From Methyloprofundus sp. (GTDB taxonomy: Bacteria; Pseudomonadota; Gammaproteobacteria; Methylococcales; Methylomonadaceae): a stretch of 6,022 bases of DNA. Of the stretch, positions 1 through 5,467 are shown in pieces (the first letter of the stretch is position 1; the number at the start of each line of letters is the position of its first letter). Where the stretch lies: NCBI GenBank assembly GCA_030619185.1, contig JAUXBW010000144.1, forward strand, positions 1-6,022. Reading direction: 5' to 3'. Below the pieces are notes generated by a model that was not told where the DNA came from, made no database searches, and saw nothing but the letters and a program-made list of their open reading frames with translations. The position numbers were made by a program, and so were the translations under genes.

Positions 1-17
1 CCCCTTTCAAGGGGGGG
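1..17. repeat. C-rich/G-rich hairpin at window edge, possibly a truncated intergenic repeat
   Basis: Four C at 1-4 can pair with G at 11-14, and T5 with A10, leaving a TTCA-type loop. A run of seven G covers 11-17. The left arm begins at the first base of the window, so the element is probably longer than seen. It resembles the C(n)TTTCAAG(n) intergenic repeats common in environmental proteobacteria. It could also be the end of an upstream terminator. No T-run follows it on the plus strand. Confidence 0.35.
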
Positions 18-96
18 TATCTTTAGGATGCCTATAAAGAAATTTGCGGCTATGTACTGTATATCAGGTTAGAGTAAAAATTAATAATCAATAATC
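18..96 (+). other. Leader of the hupE-like gene; no firm promoter
   Basis: The stretch between the edge hairpin and the first gene is AT-rich. No -35/-10 pair of good quality with 16-18 bp spacing was found, and no Shine-Dalgarno lies within 5-10 nt of the ATG at 97. A half-site resembling a LexA box (TACTGTATAT at 55-64) is present, but its partner half is not conserved. Confidence 0.3.
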
Positions 97-822
97 ATGC
101 TAAAAAACTATGCAGCGATACGATTTATCAATCCAGAAAAGTTCTTTGCTTCACTAGCTGTTACGGCACTCACTCTTATGTGTATTTCAATGGCCGTGGC
201 GCATGGCGTTGATGCAAATACTCAGCAGTTTCTGCAGAATAACCAGGGCATAGCCATTGGGCCGTTTTTATATATCGGTGCTAAGCATATGCTCACCGGT
301 TATGATCACTTATTGTTTCTGTTAGGTGTTATTTTCTTTTTGTTTCGTACCCGGGATATATTGATTTATGTCAGTTTGTTCACTTTAGGACATAGTTTAA
401 CGCTGTTCTTTGGTGTCCTGGAAAATATCTCGGTCAATGCTTATTTGATTGATGCAATAATAGGCTTATCGGTCGTGTATAAAGGCTTTGATAATCTAGG
501 GGGCTTTCAACGGTTATTTTCCAGTCAACCCAATACTAAAGTAGCTGTATTAATTTTTGGCCTGTTCCACGGATTGGGTCTGGCGACAAAATTACAGGAT
601 TTTGATCTACCACAACACGATCTATGGAAGAATCTGTTGGCATTTAATATCGGAGTCGAGATCGGTCAATTTCTAGCCTTATTTTTTATTGTTATACTGC
701 TGAATTTCTGGCGACGCTTTAATAGCTATTTTAGTTTTGCCGTCATCACAAATACCCTGTTAATGGCTGCTGGTCTGGTGTTATGTGGCTATCAAATGAC
801 TGGCTATATGCTCTCTACGTAA
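97..822 (+). CDS. HupE/UreJ-family membrane protein
   Basis: A 241-residue polytopic membrane protein of the HupE/UreJ family. Characterised members are linked to nickel or cobalt uptake for hydrogenase and urease. Residues 1-35 form a signal peptide: a basic start, a hydrophobic stretch at about 19-34, then AVA followed by HG, a likely signal-peptidase site. About six further membrane segments follow, at roughly 53-65, 72-83, 88-106, 115-129, 148-164 and 180-203, with a last one near 212-232. Family motifs are clear: GYDHLLFL (68-75), FTLGHSLTL (95-103), FGLFHGLG (154-161) and FNIGVEIGQ (183-191). His64, His71, His99, His158 and Glu188 are candidate metal ligands. The ATG at 97 keeps the signal peptide intact, although the ribosome site is weak. 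The next gene starts five bases after the stop. No hydrogenase or urease gene is nearby, so the substrate is unknown. Family assignment is firm; metal transport is inference. Confidence 0.88.
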   Translation: MLKNYAAIRFINPEKFFASLAVTALTLMCISMAVAHGVDANTQQFLQNNQGIAIGPFLYIGAKHMLTGYDHLLFLLGVIFFLFRTRDILIYVSLFTLGHSLTLFFGVLENISVNAYLIDAIIGLSVVYKGFDNLGGFQRLFSSQPNTKVAVLIFGLFHGLGLATKLQDFDLPQHDLWKNLLAFNIGVEIGQFLALFFIVILLNFWRRFNSYFSFAVITNTLLMAAGLVLCGYQMTGYMLST

Positions 823-827
823 TACTT

Positions 828-1373
828 ATGAATGAAGTAAACATCCCCATACAATCATTGAAAACGCTGATTATTAGTCTAATCAGCGCAGTTTTACTCG
901 CACTTTTTGTATTAGTGGCTTTTATCGGCCCCGCTGAATATGGCATAGACCCAACCGGGATAGGTAAGGATTTAGGTTTGACTGCATTGGCGCAACCCCT
1001 GCAGGAGAGTGTTAAAAAGGTAGAGTTCTGCCCCACCGGAGATCAACTGGCAGACTGGCAGGATATCGTTAAAATTACCATCCCTGCTAAATCGGGTCTG
1101 GAATATAAATTTTACCTGCAGAAAAATGCTCAGATAGCTTATGCCTGGAACACTGATGGTGGTGCATTGTATTTTGATTTTCATGGTGAACCCGCAGGGG
1201 ATACAACCGGGTATTTTAAAAGCTACCGTGAAACCACAGCGAGTGGATCCGATGGATCACAAATAGTACCCTTTGGTGGAACGCATGGGTGGTACTGGAG
1301 GAACGATAGCAATAAAGCAGTTCAGGTAACATTAAAGACTAAAGGTCAGTACAAAATAAAGGGCTTGATTTAG
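828..1373 (+). CDS. Single-pass 'transmembrane anchor' protein
   Basis: A 181-residue protein with one N-terminal membrane segment (about 13-33) and a soluble, beta-rich C-terminal domain predicted to lie outside the cytoplasm. It resembles proteins called 'transmembrane anchor protein' that often sit beside HupE/UreJ genes. Just after the membrane segment comes the motif AEYGIDPTGIGKDLGL (36-51). The soluble part has alternating hydrophobic strands (VKITIPAKSGLEYKFYL, 81-97), then YFDFHGEP (115-122) and FGGTHGWYWRND (149-160), ending in a strand-rich VQVTLKTKGQY. That pattern recalls a GOLD-like beta-sandwich, but this is a guess. The start is placed at ATG 828, not the in-frame ATG at 783, because 783 lies deep inside the upstream gene and would add 15 residues of out-of-frame hupE sequence. 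No Shine-Dalgarno is visible; a five-base gap suggests translational coupling. The molecular function is unknown. Confidence 0.78.
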   Translation: MNEVNIPIQSLKTLIISLISAVLLALFVLVAFIGPAEYGIDPTGIGKDLGLTALAQPLQESVKKVEFCPTGDQLADWQDIVKITIPAKSGLEYKFYLQKNAQIAYAWNTDGGALYFDFHGEPAGDTTGYFKSYRETTASGSDGSQIVPFGGTHGWYWRNDSNKAVQVTLKTKGQYKIKGLI

Positions 1374-1375
1374 CT

Positions 1376-1438
1376 ATGGGGCGTAGGCTTTAGCCTATAT
1401 GTTTAACAATGCTATGCAGGCTAAAGCCTACGCCCCAT
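1376..1438. repeat. Perfect 21-bp inverted repeat, REP-like (GTAG...CTTTAG...)
   Basis: Arms 1376-1396 and 1418-1438 are exact reverse complements over 21 nt, with a 21-nt loop. Each arm contains its own small palindrome: AGGCT-TT-AGCCT on the left and AGGCT-AA-AGCCT on the right. GTAG occurs at 1383-1386, with the mirror copy in the right arm. GTAG beside an imperfect palindrome is the hallmark of REP elements mobilised by RAYT enzymes, and two inverted copies make a BIME-like unit. The flanks lack an obvious target-site duplication. Confidence 0.8.
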
Positions 1439-1442
1439 TTTT
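1376..1442 (+). terminator. Likely terminator for the hupE-like operon, formed by the inverted repeat
   Basis: The 21-bp perfect stem is GC-rich at its base (GGGGCG paired with CGCCCC) and is followed by five T at 1438-1442. It begins two bases after the stop codon of the anchor gene. A repeat element has probably been co-opted as the transcription terminator. The long loop is less typical of intrinsic terminators. Confidence 0.5.
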
Positions 1443-1443
1443 A

Positions 1444-1452
1444 TGTTAGAAT
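1444..1452 (+). promoter_or_regulatory. Candidate extended -10 promoter for yebC-ruvC-ruvA
   Basis: TGTTAGAAT matches the extended -10 pattern (TG, one base, then TAGAAT against TATAAT). A start near 1459 would give a leader of about 50 nt before yebC. No recognisable -35 lies 17 bp upstream, where the repeat arm sits, so the call rests on the extended -10 alone. Confidence 0.3.
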
Positions 1453-1500
1453 CATTTTTTTTCACAGCCTTCAGTTTGTGAATTCAGAAAAAATCTTATA

Positions 1501-1505
1501 GAGAG
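1501..1505 (+). promoter_or_regulatory. Ribosome binding site of yebC
   Basis: GAGAG lies five bases before the ATG at 1511 and supports that start. Confidence 0.55.
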
Positions 1506-1510
1506 AAACA

Positions 1511-2263
1511 ATGGCAGGACATAGTAAGTGGGCGAATATTAAGCACCGTAAAGCAGGCCAGGATGCGAAGCGGGGGAAATTATTTACCAAAATTATACGT
1601 GAGATTTCGGTAGCGGCAAAGTCAGGCGGTGCTGATCCTGCAAGTAATCCAAGCTTGCGTACTGCAATTGATAAAGCACTAGGCGCAAATATGAAGCGCG
1701 ATACCATTGATAATACGGTTAAAAAAGCAACTGGTGCAATGGATGGTGTCAATTATGAAGAAGTGCGTTATGAAGGCTATGGCTCTGGCGGTATCGCCGT
1801 ATTAGTGGATTGTTTAACAGATAACCGTAACCGTACCGTTGCCGAAGTACGTCATGCTTTTTCCAAAGCGGGTGGTAATCTGGGAACCGATGGTTCTGTG
1901 GCTTATATGTTTAGTAAGCTAGGTATTATTAGTTATGCCAGCGGTGTGGACGAAGATGCCTTAATGGAAGCCGCTTTAGAATCGGGTGCCGAAGATATTA
2001 TCACTAATGATGATGGCTCTATGGATGTGATGACTGCATGGGAAGATTATTTGAATGTCAAAGAGGCGATGTTCGCTGCAGGTTATGAGTCTGAAGGTGG
2101 AGAAGTTACCATGCAGGCAGAGATTCTGAACCAGCTTGATGTCAACGATGCAGAAAAGATATTGCGCCTAATCGATGTATTAGAAGACCTAGATGATGTA
2201 CAAAGTGTCTATTCAAATGCAGATATTAGTGAAGAAGTAATGGCGCAATTGGAAGATGCGTAA
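1511..2263 (+). CDS. yebC: YebC/PmpR-family (TACO1-like) protein
   Basis: A 250-residue cytoplasmic protein, close to the 246 residues of E. coli YebC. The N-terminus [14 protein letters not shown] followed by [16 protein letters not shown] is the family signature. [19 protein letters not shown] (residues 85-103) and the glycine-rich segment at 119-129, GKAGGNLG-like (here [13 protein letters not shown]), are also diagnostic. Members were first described as transcriptional regulators. More recent work on bacterial YebC and mitochondrial TACO1 points to a translation factor that helps ribosomes through proline-rich stretches. Which role applies here cannot be read from the sequence. The stop is three bases before ruvC, matching the yebC-ruvC neighbourhood common in proteobacteria. 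Upstream, the gene is separated from the hupE unit by a terminator-like repeat, so it probably begins its own transcript. Confidence 0.96.
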   Translation: MAGHSKWANIKHRKAGQDAKRGKLFTKIIREISVAAKSGGADPASNPSLRTAIDKALGANMKRDTIDNTVKKATGAMDGVNYEEVRYEGYGSGGIAVLVDCLTDNRNRTVAEVRHAFSKAGGNLGTDGSVAYMFSKLGIISYASGVDEDALMEAALESGAEDIITNDDGSMDVMTAWEDYLNVKEAMFAAGYESEGGEVTMQAEILNQLDVNDAEKILRLIDVLEDLDDVQSVYSNADISEEVMAQLEDA

Positions 2264-2266
2264 CAA

Positions 2267-2767
2267 GTGGCCAGAATTTTAGGTATCGATCCAGGTTCGC
2301 GCCTCACAGGATTTGGTGTAATAGACGAAACAGCCACTGGTTATCAATATATAGCCAGTGGCTGTTTGCGTATTAAGGGTGATGATTTTCCCCTGCGCTT
2401 AAAGCAAATTTTTGCCGGGATCAGCGATATTGTTGAACAGTATCAACCGACTGAAATGGCAATAGAGCAGGTATTTATGCATAAAAATGCAGATTCTGCC
2501 CTGAAATTAGGTCAGGCGCGTGGCGCGGCAATTTGTGCCGTACAGTTATTTGATATTCCGGTGTTTGAGTATGCTGCACGCCAGGTAAAGCAAGCAGTGG
2601 TCGGTAAGGGTTCGGCGGACAAATTACAGGTACAGCAAATGGTTAAAATATTGCTAGGCATCACAGGAGAATTACAGATTGATGCCAGTGATGCGCTAGG
2701 CATTAGCCTATGTCATGCTAATTTTCAACAAACCCAACGGCGTTTAATTAAAGGTGTGCCTTCATGA
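2267..2767 (+). CDS. ruvC: Holliday junction resolvase RuvC (GTG start)
   Basis: A 166-residue endonuclease that cuts four-way DNA junctions symmetrically, working with the RuvAB branch-migration motor. All four catalytic carboxylates of the RNase H-like fold are present: Asp8 (in LGIDPGSRLTGFGVI), Glu67 (in AIEQVF), and Asp139 and Asp142 (in DASDALGISLCH). These match E. coli D7, E66, D138 and D141, allowing for removal of the first Met. The segment HKNADSALKLGQARGA (72-87) is also typical. The start is a GTG; MARILGIDPG fits the family N-terminus and no better ATG exists. A purine-rich GGAAG at 2251-2255 lies rather far upstream, so coupling to yebC translation is likely. The stop codon overlaps the ruvA start by four bases (ATGA). 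Confidence 0.97.
   Translation: MARILGIDPGSRLTGFGVIDETATGYQYIASGCLRIKGDDFPLRLKQIFAGISDIVEQYQPTEMAIEQVFMHKNADSALKLGQARGAAICAVQLFDIPVFEYAARQVKQAVVGKGSADKLQVQQMVKILLGITGELQIDASDALGISLCHANFQQTQRRLIKGVPS
2751..2756 (+). promoter_or_regulatory. Ribosome binding site of ruvA, inside ruvC
   Basis: AAGGTG lies seven bases before the ATG at 2764. With the ATGA overlap it supports coupled translation of ruvC and ruvA. Confidence 0.55.
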
Positions 2768-3369
2768 TTGGATTTATACGCGGTAAATTAGTGAGCAAAA
2801 AGCCGCCATTGCTAGTGTTAGACGTGCAGGGTGTGGGCTATGAAATAGAAGCCCCGATGACGACTTTTTATAATCTTCCGGCTATGGAAGAAACTGTACA
2901 TTTGCACACCCATTTAGTGGTACGCGAAGATGCGCATATTCTGTTTGGCTTTTCTACTGAAGCCGATCGGGTGATGTTTCGTACCTTGATCAAAGTAAAT
3001 GGAGTAGGGCCCAAGCTAGCATTAACCATTTTATCAGGGCAGAGTGCAGATGAATTTCACCGCTGTATTCAGGATAATGATACAGCGGCTTTAATCCGGC
3101 TACCGGGCGTAGGCAAAAAAACAGCCGAGCGTTTGATTATAGAAATGCGGGATAAGTTACCAGCGCAGGATGTAGGTGTAAGCGACAAAAGCAATATAGA
3201 GCAGGGCAGTGGTATAGCAAGAAGCAATGCTAAACAGGAGGCTATTAGTGCCTTATGTGCACTAGGTTATAAAGCGCAAGATGCCAGTAAAATGGTGCAG
3301 GGTATCGCACAGGAAGATAAAAGTTGTGAAGATATTATTCGCCTGGCTTTGCAAGGCAAGGCTAAGTAA
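2764..3369 (+). CDS. ruvA: Holliday junction DNA helicase subunit RuvA
   Basis: A 201-residue protein, close to the usual length of about 200. RuvA tetramers hold the Holliday junction in an open square and load RuvB ATPase rings. Three domains are visible. The first is an N-terminal OB fold (1-62) carrying the acidic pin Glu55-Asp56 in VVREDA, which matches E. coli E55/D56. The second contains two helix-hairpin-helix motifs, IKVNGVGPKLALTIL (76-90) and IRLPGVGKKTAERLIIEMRD (111-130). After a variable linker (about 133-154), the third is a C-terminal RuvB-binding domain with EAISALCALGYK (159-170). The protein looks complete and functional. Its usual partner gene ruvB is not next to it; a repeat element and rlmD follow instead. 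Confidence 0.97.
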   Translation: MIGFIRGKLVSKKPPLLVLDVQGVGYEIEAPMTTFYNLPAMEETVHLHTHLVVREDAHILFGFSTEADRVMFRTLIKVNGVGPKLALTILSGQSADEFHRCIQDNDTAALIRLPGVGKKTAERLIIEMRDKLPAQDVGVSDKSNIEQGSGIARSNAKQEAISALCALGYKAQDASKMVQGIAQEDKSCEDIIRLALQGKAK

Positions 3370-3385
3370 ATGTGAAATGAAAAAC

Positions 3386-3447
3386 TGTAGAGCGGACTTT
3401 AGTCCGCCATTTTTCAACAGGAATTGCGGACTAAAGTCCGCTCTACA
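3386..3447. repeat. Perfect 22-bp inverted repeat: two REP-like units facing each other (BIME-like)
   Basis: Arms 3386-3407 and 3426-3447 are exact reverse complements over 22 nt, with an 18-nt loop. Each arm starts at its outer edge with GTAG (3387-3390, and CTAC at 3443-3446 on this strand). Each is itself a palindrome: GCGGACT-TT-AGTCCGC on the left and GCGGACT-AA-AGTCCGC on the right. The DNA can therefore fold either as one long stem or as two small hairpins. GTAG followed by a palindrome is the layout of REPs recognised by RAYT enzymes. The CTTTAG core is shared with the repeat at 1376-1438; the flanking bases differ. Confidence 0.85.
3392..3414 (+). terminator. Probable intrinsic terminator after ruvA, formed by the left REP arm
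   Basis: The left arm can fold as a six-base-pair GCGGAC/GTCCGC stem with a four-base loop. Two bases later come five T (3410-3414). It lies 23 nt after the ruvA stop, so it could end the yebC-ruvC-ruvA transcript before rlmD. Confidence 0.45.
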
Positions 3448-3467
3448 AGTAACTAAACAAACATATA

Positions 3468-4805
3468 ATGGCACGTAGACGATACCATAAGAAAAGAAAA
3501 CTCCCCGAAGATTCTGTACAAGTAACGATTGAGTCGTTTACCCATGATGGCCGTGGTGTTGCACATGTAGAGGGTAAAGCAGTTTTTATTGATGAGGCTT
3601 TACCCGGTGAGCAACTAGAATTTATTTATACCGATAGTCGTAAAGATTATGCCGAGGGTAAAGTAGAAACGCTGCTGACAGAGTCATCCGACCGTGGAGA
3701 AGCAGCCTGTGTTCATTTTGGTCGTTGTGGTGGTTGTAGCTTTCAGCATGTTAAAGATGAGCAGCAGATTATCATCAAACAAGGCCTATTAGCCGAACAA
3801 TTTCAGCGCATTGGCAAAGTTGCTATTTCAGAATACTGGGAGCCGTTAAAGGGCCCATACTGGGGCTATCGCCGCAAAGCGCGTATGGGTGTTAAATATG
3901 TGGCCAAGAAAGGGCGCGTATTGGTTGGCTTCCGTGAGCGTCGTAACCAGTTTTTAGCTGAAATTGAGAGCTGTAAGGTAATGCATCCTATTATCGGTGA
4001 GAAATTGATGGATTTATCGGCAATGATTGGCCAGTTAAGCATTAAAGACAAAATCCCGCAAATCGAAGTTGCCATTGGTGATGAGGATTGCGTGCTTGCC
4101 TTTCGAGTGCTGGAACCCGCAACGGATGAAGACAAGGAAATCATGCGTGCCTTTGGCCAGCAGCATAATATTTCCATGTGCCTGCAATCCAAAGGTCCCG
4201 ATACCATCGTGCCGATTGAGGGAGAGCCGGAAGTCATTCCAACTTATTCTTTACCAGAGCAGGGCATTAACTTTCGCTTTAAACCTGCGATGTTTACTCA
4301 GGTGAATTATGAGATTAACCGGAAGATGGTAAGTCGAGTTATGCAGGAAATGGATTTTAATGAGCAAGATAGAGTGCTGGATTTATTCTGTGGGCTGGGC
4401 AACTTTACTTTACCTATCGCGACGAAAGCCGGGCATGTCGTTGGTATTGAAGGCGATCAGCCTTTAGTCAATCATGCGAAAGAAAATGCATTATTAAATA
4501 ATCTAAACAATGTCGAGTTTTTTGTGGCTGATTTAAGTCAAGATATCAGCGACCAAGCCTGGGCACGGCAGAAATATAATAAAGTAATGCTGGATCCATC
4601 ACGGGCAGGAGCATCCGATGTGTTGCATCATCTGAAGAAATGGGAGCCGGAATTAGTGATGTATGTCTCCTGTAACCCATCGACCTTAGCCCGGGATGCT
4701 GGAATTCTAGTGAATGAATTAGGCTACACTTTAGTGAAAGCCGGAGTGATGGACATGTTTCCACAAACAGGACATGTGGAGTCGATTGCTTTATTTAAAA
4801 AATAA
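3468..4805 (+). CDS. rlmD: 23S rRNA (uracil-1939-C5)-methyltransferase RlmD (RumA)
   Basis: A 445-residue SAM-dependent enzyme that makes m5U1939 in 23S rRNA. The N-terminal TRAM domain (about 12-72) includes SFTHDGRGVAHVEGKAVFID (23-42). Four cysteines for a [4Fe-4S] cluster are present: Cys81-X5-Cys87-X2-Cys90 plus Cys169. The methyltransferase half has FTQVN (276-280), SAM motif I VLDLFCGLGNFTLPIA (303-318), VMLDPSRAG (373-381), and the catalytic loop YVSCNPSTLARD (399-410) with nucleophile Cys402. HVES near the C-terminus carries Glu438, the likely general base. RlmD, not TrmA or RlmC, is favoured by the TRAM domain plus the iron-sulfur cluster and the length. The ATG at 3468 is the only workable start: an in-frame TAA lies at 3450 and the next Met is residue 140. 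No Shine-Dalgarno precedes it. The 98-nt gap after ruvA contains a repeat, so it is probably transcribed separately. Confidence 0.95.
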   Translation: MARRRYHKKRKLPEDSVQVTIESFTHDGRGVAHVEGKAVFIDEALPGEQLEFIYTDSRKDYAEGKVETLLTESSDRGEAACVHFGRCGGCSFQHVKDEQQIIIKQGLLAEQFQRIGKVAISEYWEPLKGPYWGYRRKARMGVKYVAKKGRVLVGFRERRNQFLAEIESCKVMHPIIGEKLMDLSAMIGQLSIKDKIPQIEVAIGDEDCVLAFRVLEPATDEDKEIMRAFGQQHNISMCLQSKGPDTIVPIEGEPEVIPTYSLPEQGINFRFKPAMFTQVNYEINRKMVSRVMQEMDFNEQDRVLDLFCGLGNFTLPIATKAGHVVGIEGDQPLVNHAKENALLNNLNNVEFFVADLSQDISDQAWARQKYNKVMLDPSRAGASDVLHHLKKWEPELVMYVSCNPSTLARDAGILVNELGYTLVKAGVMDMFPQTGHVESIALFKK

Positions 4806-4830
4806 GGAAATCGTAGGGGAAGTAGATTGC

Positions 4831-4866
4831 ATGCTCCTGTGTTACGCAAGCTCCATACAGGCTACA
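4831..4866 (-). repeat. Degraded REP-like repeat before the L,D-transpeptidase gene
   Basis: On the minus strand the sequence reads GTAGCCTGTATGGAGC, then TTGCGTAAC, then ACAGG. It has GTAG at 4862-4865 and a short stem CCTGT (4836-4840) with ACAGG (4857-4861), plus an adjacent G-T and a T-A pair. This matches the general form of the widespread proteobacterial repeats that begin GTAGCCCG-ATG-AGC and end in CGGG, with several changes. It lies in the 80-nt gap after rlmD. Only the short stem and the resemblance support it. Confidence 0.45.
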
Positions 4867-4869
4867 TTT

Positions 4870-4876
4870 AAAAGGA
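4870..4876 (+). promoter_or_regulatory. Ribosome binding site that decides the L,D-transpeptidase start
   Basis: AAAAGGA ends directly before the ATG at 4877, leaving no spacer, but sits nine bases before the ATG at 4886. The second ATG is therefore the better start. Confidence 0.6.
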
Positions 4877-4885
4877 ATGCACAGC

Positions 4886-5383
4886 ATGTTAGCTGATACT
4901 TTGCCTAAACGATATATTGATGTGTGTATCGCTACACAGACGCTGGAGCTTATCGAAAATAATTCGGTTCTACGTCGTTACTCTGTTTCAACGGCTAAAA
5001 ATGGGGTAGGTGAACGGATGGGGTCGGAATGCACACCAAGCGGCTGGCATAAAATAAGAGCCAGGATTGGTGAACAACAACCTTTAAACAGTGTTTATAG
5101 AGGGCGGCGTGCCACGGGTGAAATTTATACGCCTGAATTGAGTCAACAGTATCCAGAGAGAGACTGGATCTTAAGCAGAATTCTATGGCTGGGCGGGCTG
5201 GAAGCTGGGGTCAATCGCTATGGTCAGGTAGACAGCACCTGGCGTTATATTTATATCCATGGCTGCCCAGACCATTTAATGCAAGGTAAACCCGAGTCCC
5301 ATGGTTGTATTAGAATGAGTAATGCGGGTGTGCTGGATTTATTTAATCAGGTAAGCATCGGTGAACTTGTTTTTATTCATTAG
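4886..5383 (+). CDS. L,D-transpeptidase (YkuD-domain) family protein, no signal peptide
   Basis: A 165-residue protein made almost entirely of one YkuD catalytic domain. Such enzymes form 3-3 cross-links in peptidoglycan or attach proteins to it, using a cysteine nucleophile. The signature is complete: YIYIHG (121-126), then SHGCIRMSN (138-146) with His139 and Cys141. WILSRILWLGG (94-104) is typical of a compact proteobacterial subgroup. The domain begins at about residue 8 and there is no hydrophobic N-terminus. The in-frame sequence upstream runs back only to a TAG at 4823 and shows no signal-like segment. How the enzyme would reach the periplasm is unclear; I recall related short proteins lacking signals too, so this may be normal for the subgroup. 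Using ATG 4877 would add three residues (MHS). It lies 80 nt after rlmD, with a repeat between, and converges on the tolC-like gene. Confidence 0.88.
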   Translation: MLADTLPKRYIDVCIATQTLELIENNSVLRRYSVSTAKNGVGERMGSECTPSGWHKIRARIGEQQPLNSVYRGRRATGEIYTPELSQQYPERDWILSRILWLGGLEAGVNRYGQVDSTWRYIYIHGCPDHLMQGKPESHGCIRMSNAGVLDLFNQVSIGELVFIH

Positions 5384-5391
5384 CTTATGAC

Positions 5392-5455
5392 AGGATGTGC
5401 TGAGGCACGAAGCGCATCAATCAGCAAAGGTGCGCTTCATACTTCAGCACACCCT
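5392..5455. repeat. Imperfect 27-nt inverted repeat between convergent genes, REP-like
   Basis: Arms 5392-5418 and 5429-5455 match as reverse complements at 22 of 27 positions, with a 10-nt loop. One of the five differences is a G-T wobble. On the minus strand the right arm is preceded by GTAG (5454-5457) and reads GTAGGGTGTGCTGAAG, then ATGAAGCGCACC. This form resembles the GTAGGGTG-GCTGAGG-GAAGCGCACC repeats widespread in gammaproteobacteria. It could act as a two-way transcription barrier between the transpeptidase and tolC-like genes, although neither side has a clear T-run. Confidence 0.7.
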
Positions 5456-5467
5456 ACGCGATTATCT

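Noticed and set aside
55..74. LexA (SOS) box upstream of the hupE-like gene
   Set aside because: The left half TACTGTATAT matches, but the right half reads TTAG where ACAG is needed, and the downstream genes have no DNA-damage role.
783..827. Longer N-terminus for the anchor protein starting at ATG 783
   Set aside because: It would overlap the hupE-like gene by 40 bases and adds residues that are simply its coding sequence read out of frame; ATG 828 fits the membrane-anchor layout.
1471..1752. Minus-strand open frame overlapping the yebC 5' end
   Set aside because: Antisense to the strongly conserved yebC N-terminus; composition is that of a shadow frame.
1376..3447. The two perfect inverted repeats as ends of a transposon or a CRISPR array
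   Set aside because: The repeats differ in sequence, enclose ordinary housekeeping genes and no transposase; there is no regular spacer-repeat pattern.
3262..3474. Minus-strand open frame across the same repeat
   Set aside because: Antisense to ruvA and the repeat, with no ribosome site or domain; same artefact on the other strand.
3281..3478. Plus-strand open frame of 65 codons over the end of ruvA and the repeat
   Set aside because: It lies in another frame of ruvA and then translates the inverted repeat; the peptide is a by-product of a repeated DNA element, not a gene.
3866..4237. Minus-strand open frame of 123 codons inside rlmD
   Set aside because: Fully antisense to a well-supported gene, with no recognisable domain or start signal.
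5384..5467. Classical bidirectional intrinsic terminator
   Set aside because: The stem is imperfect and neither side is followed by a proper T-run, so only a repeat with possible barrier function is claimed.
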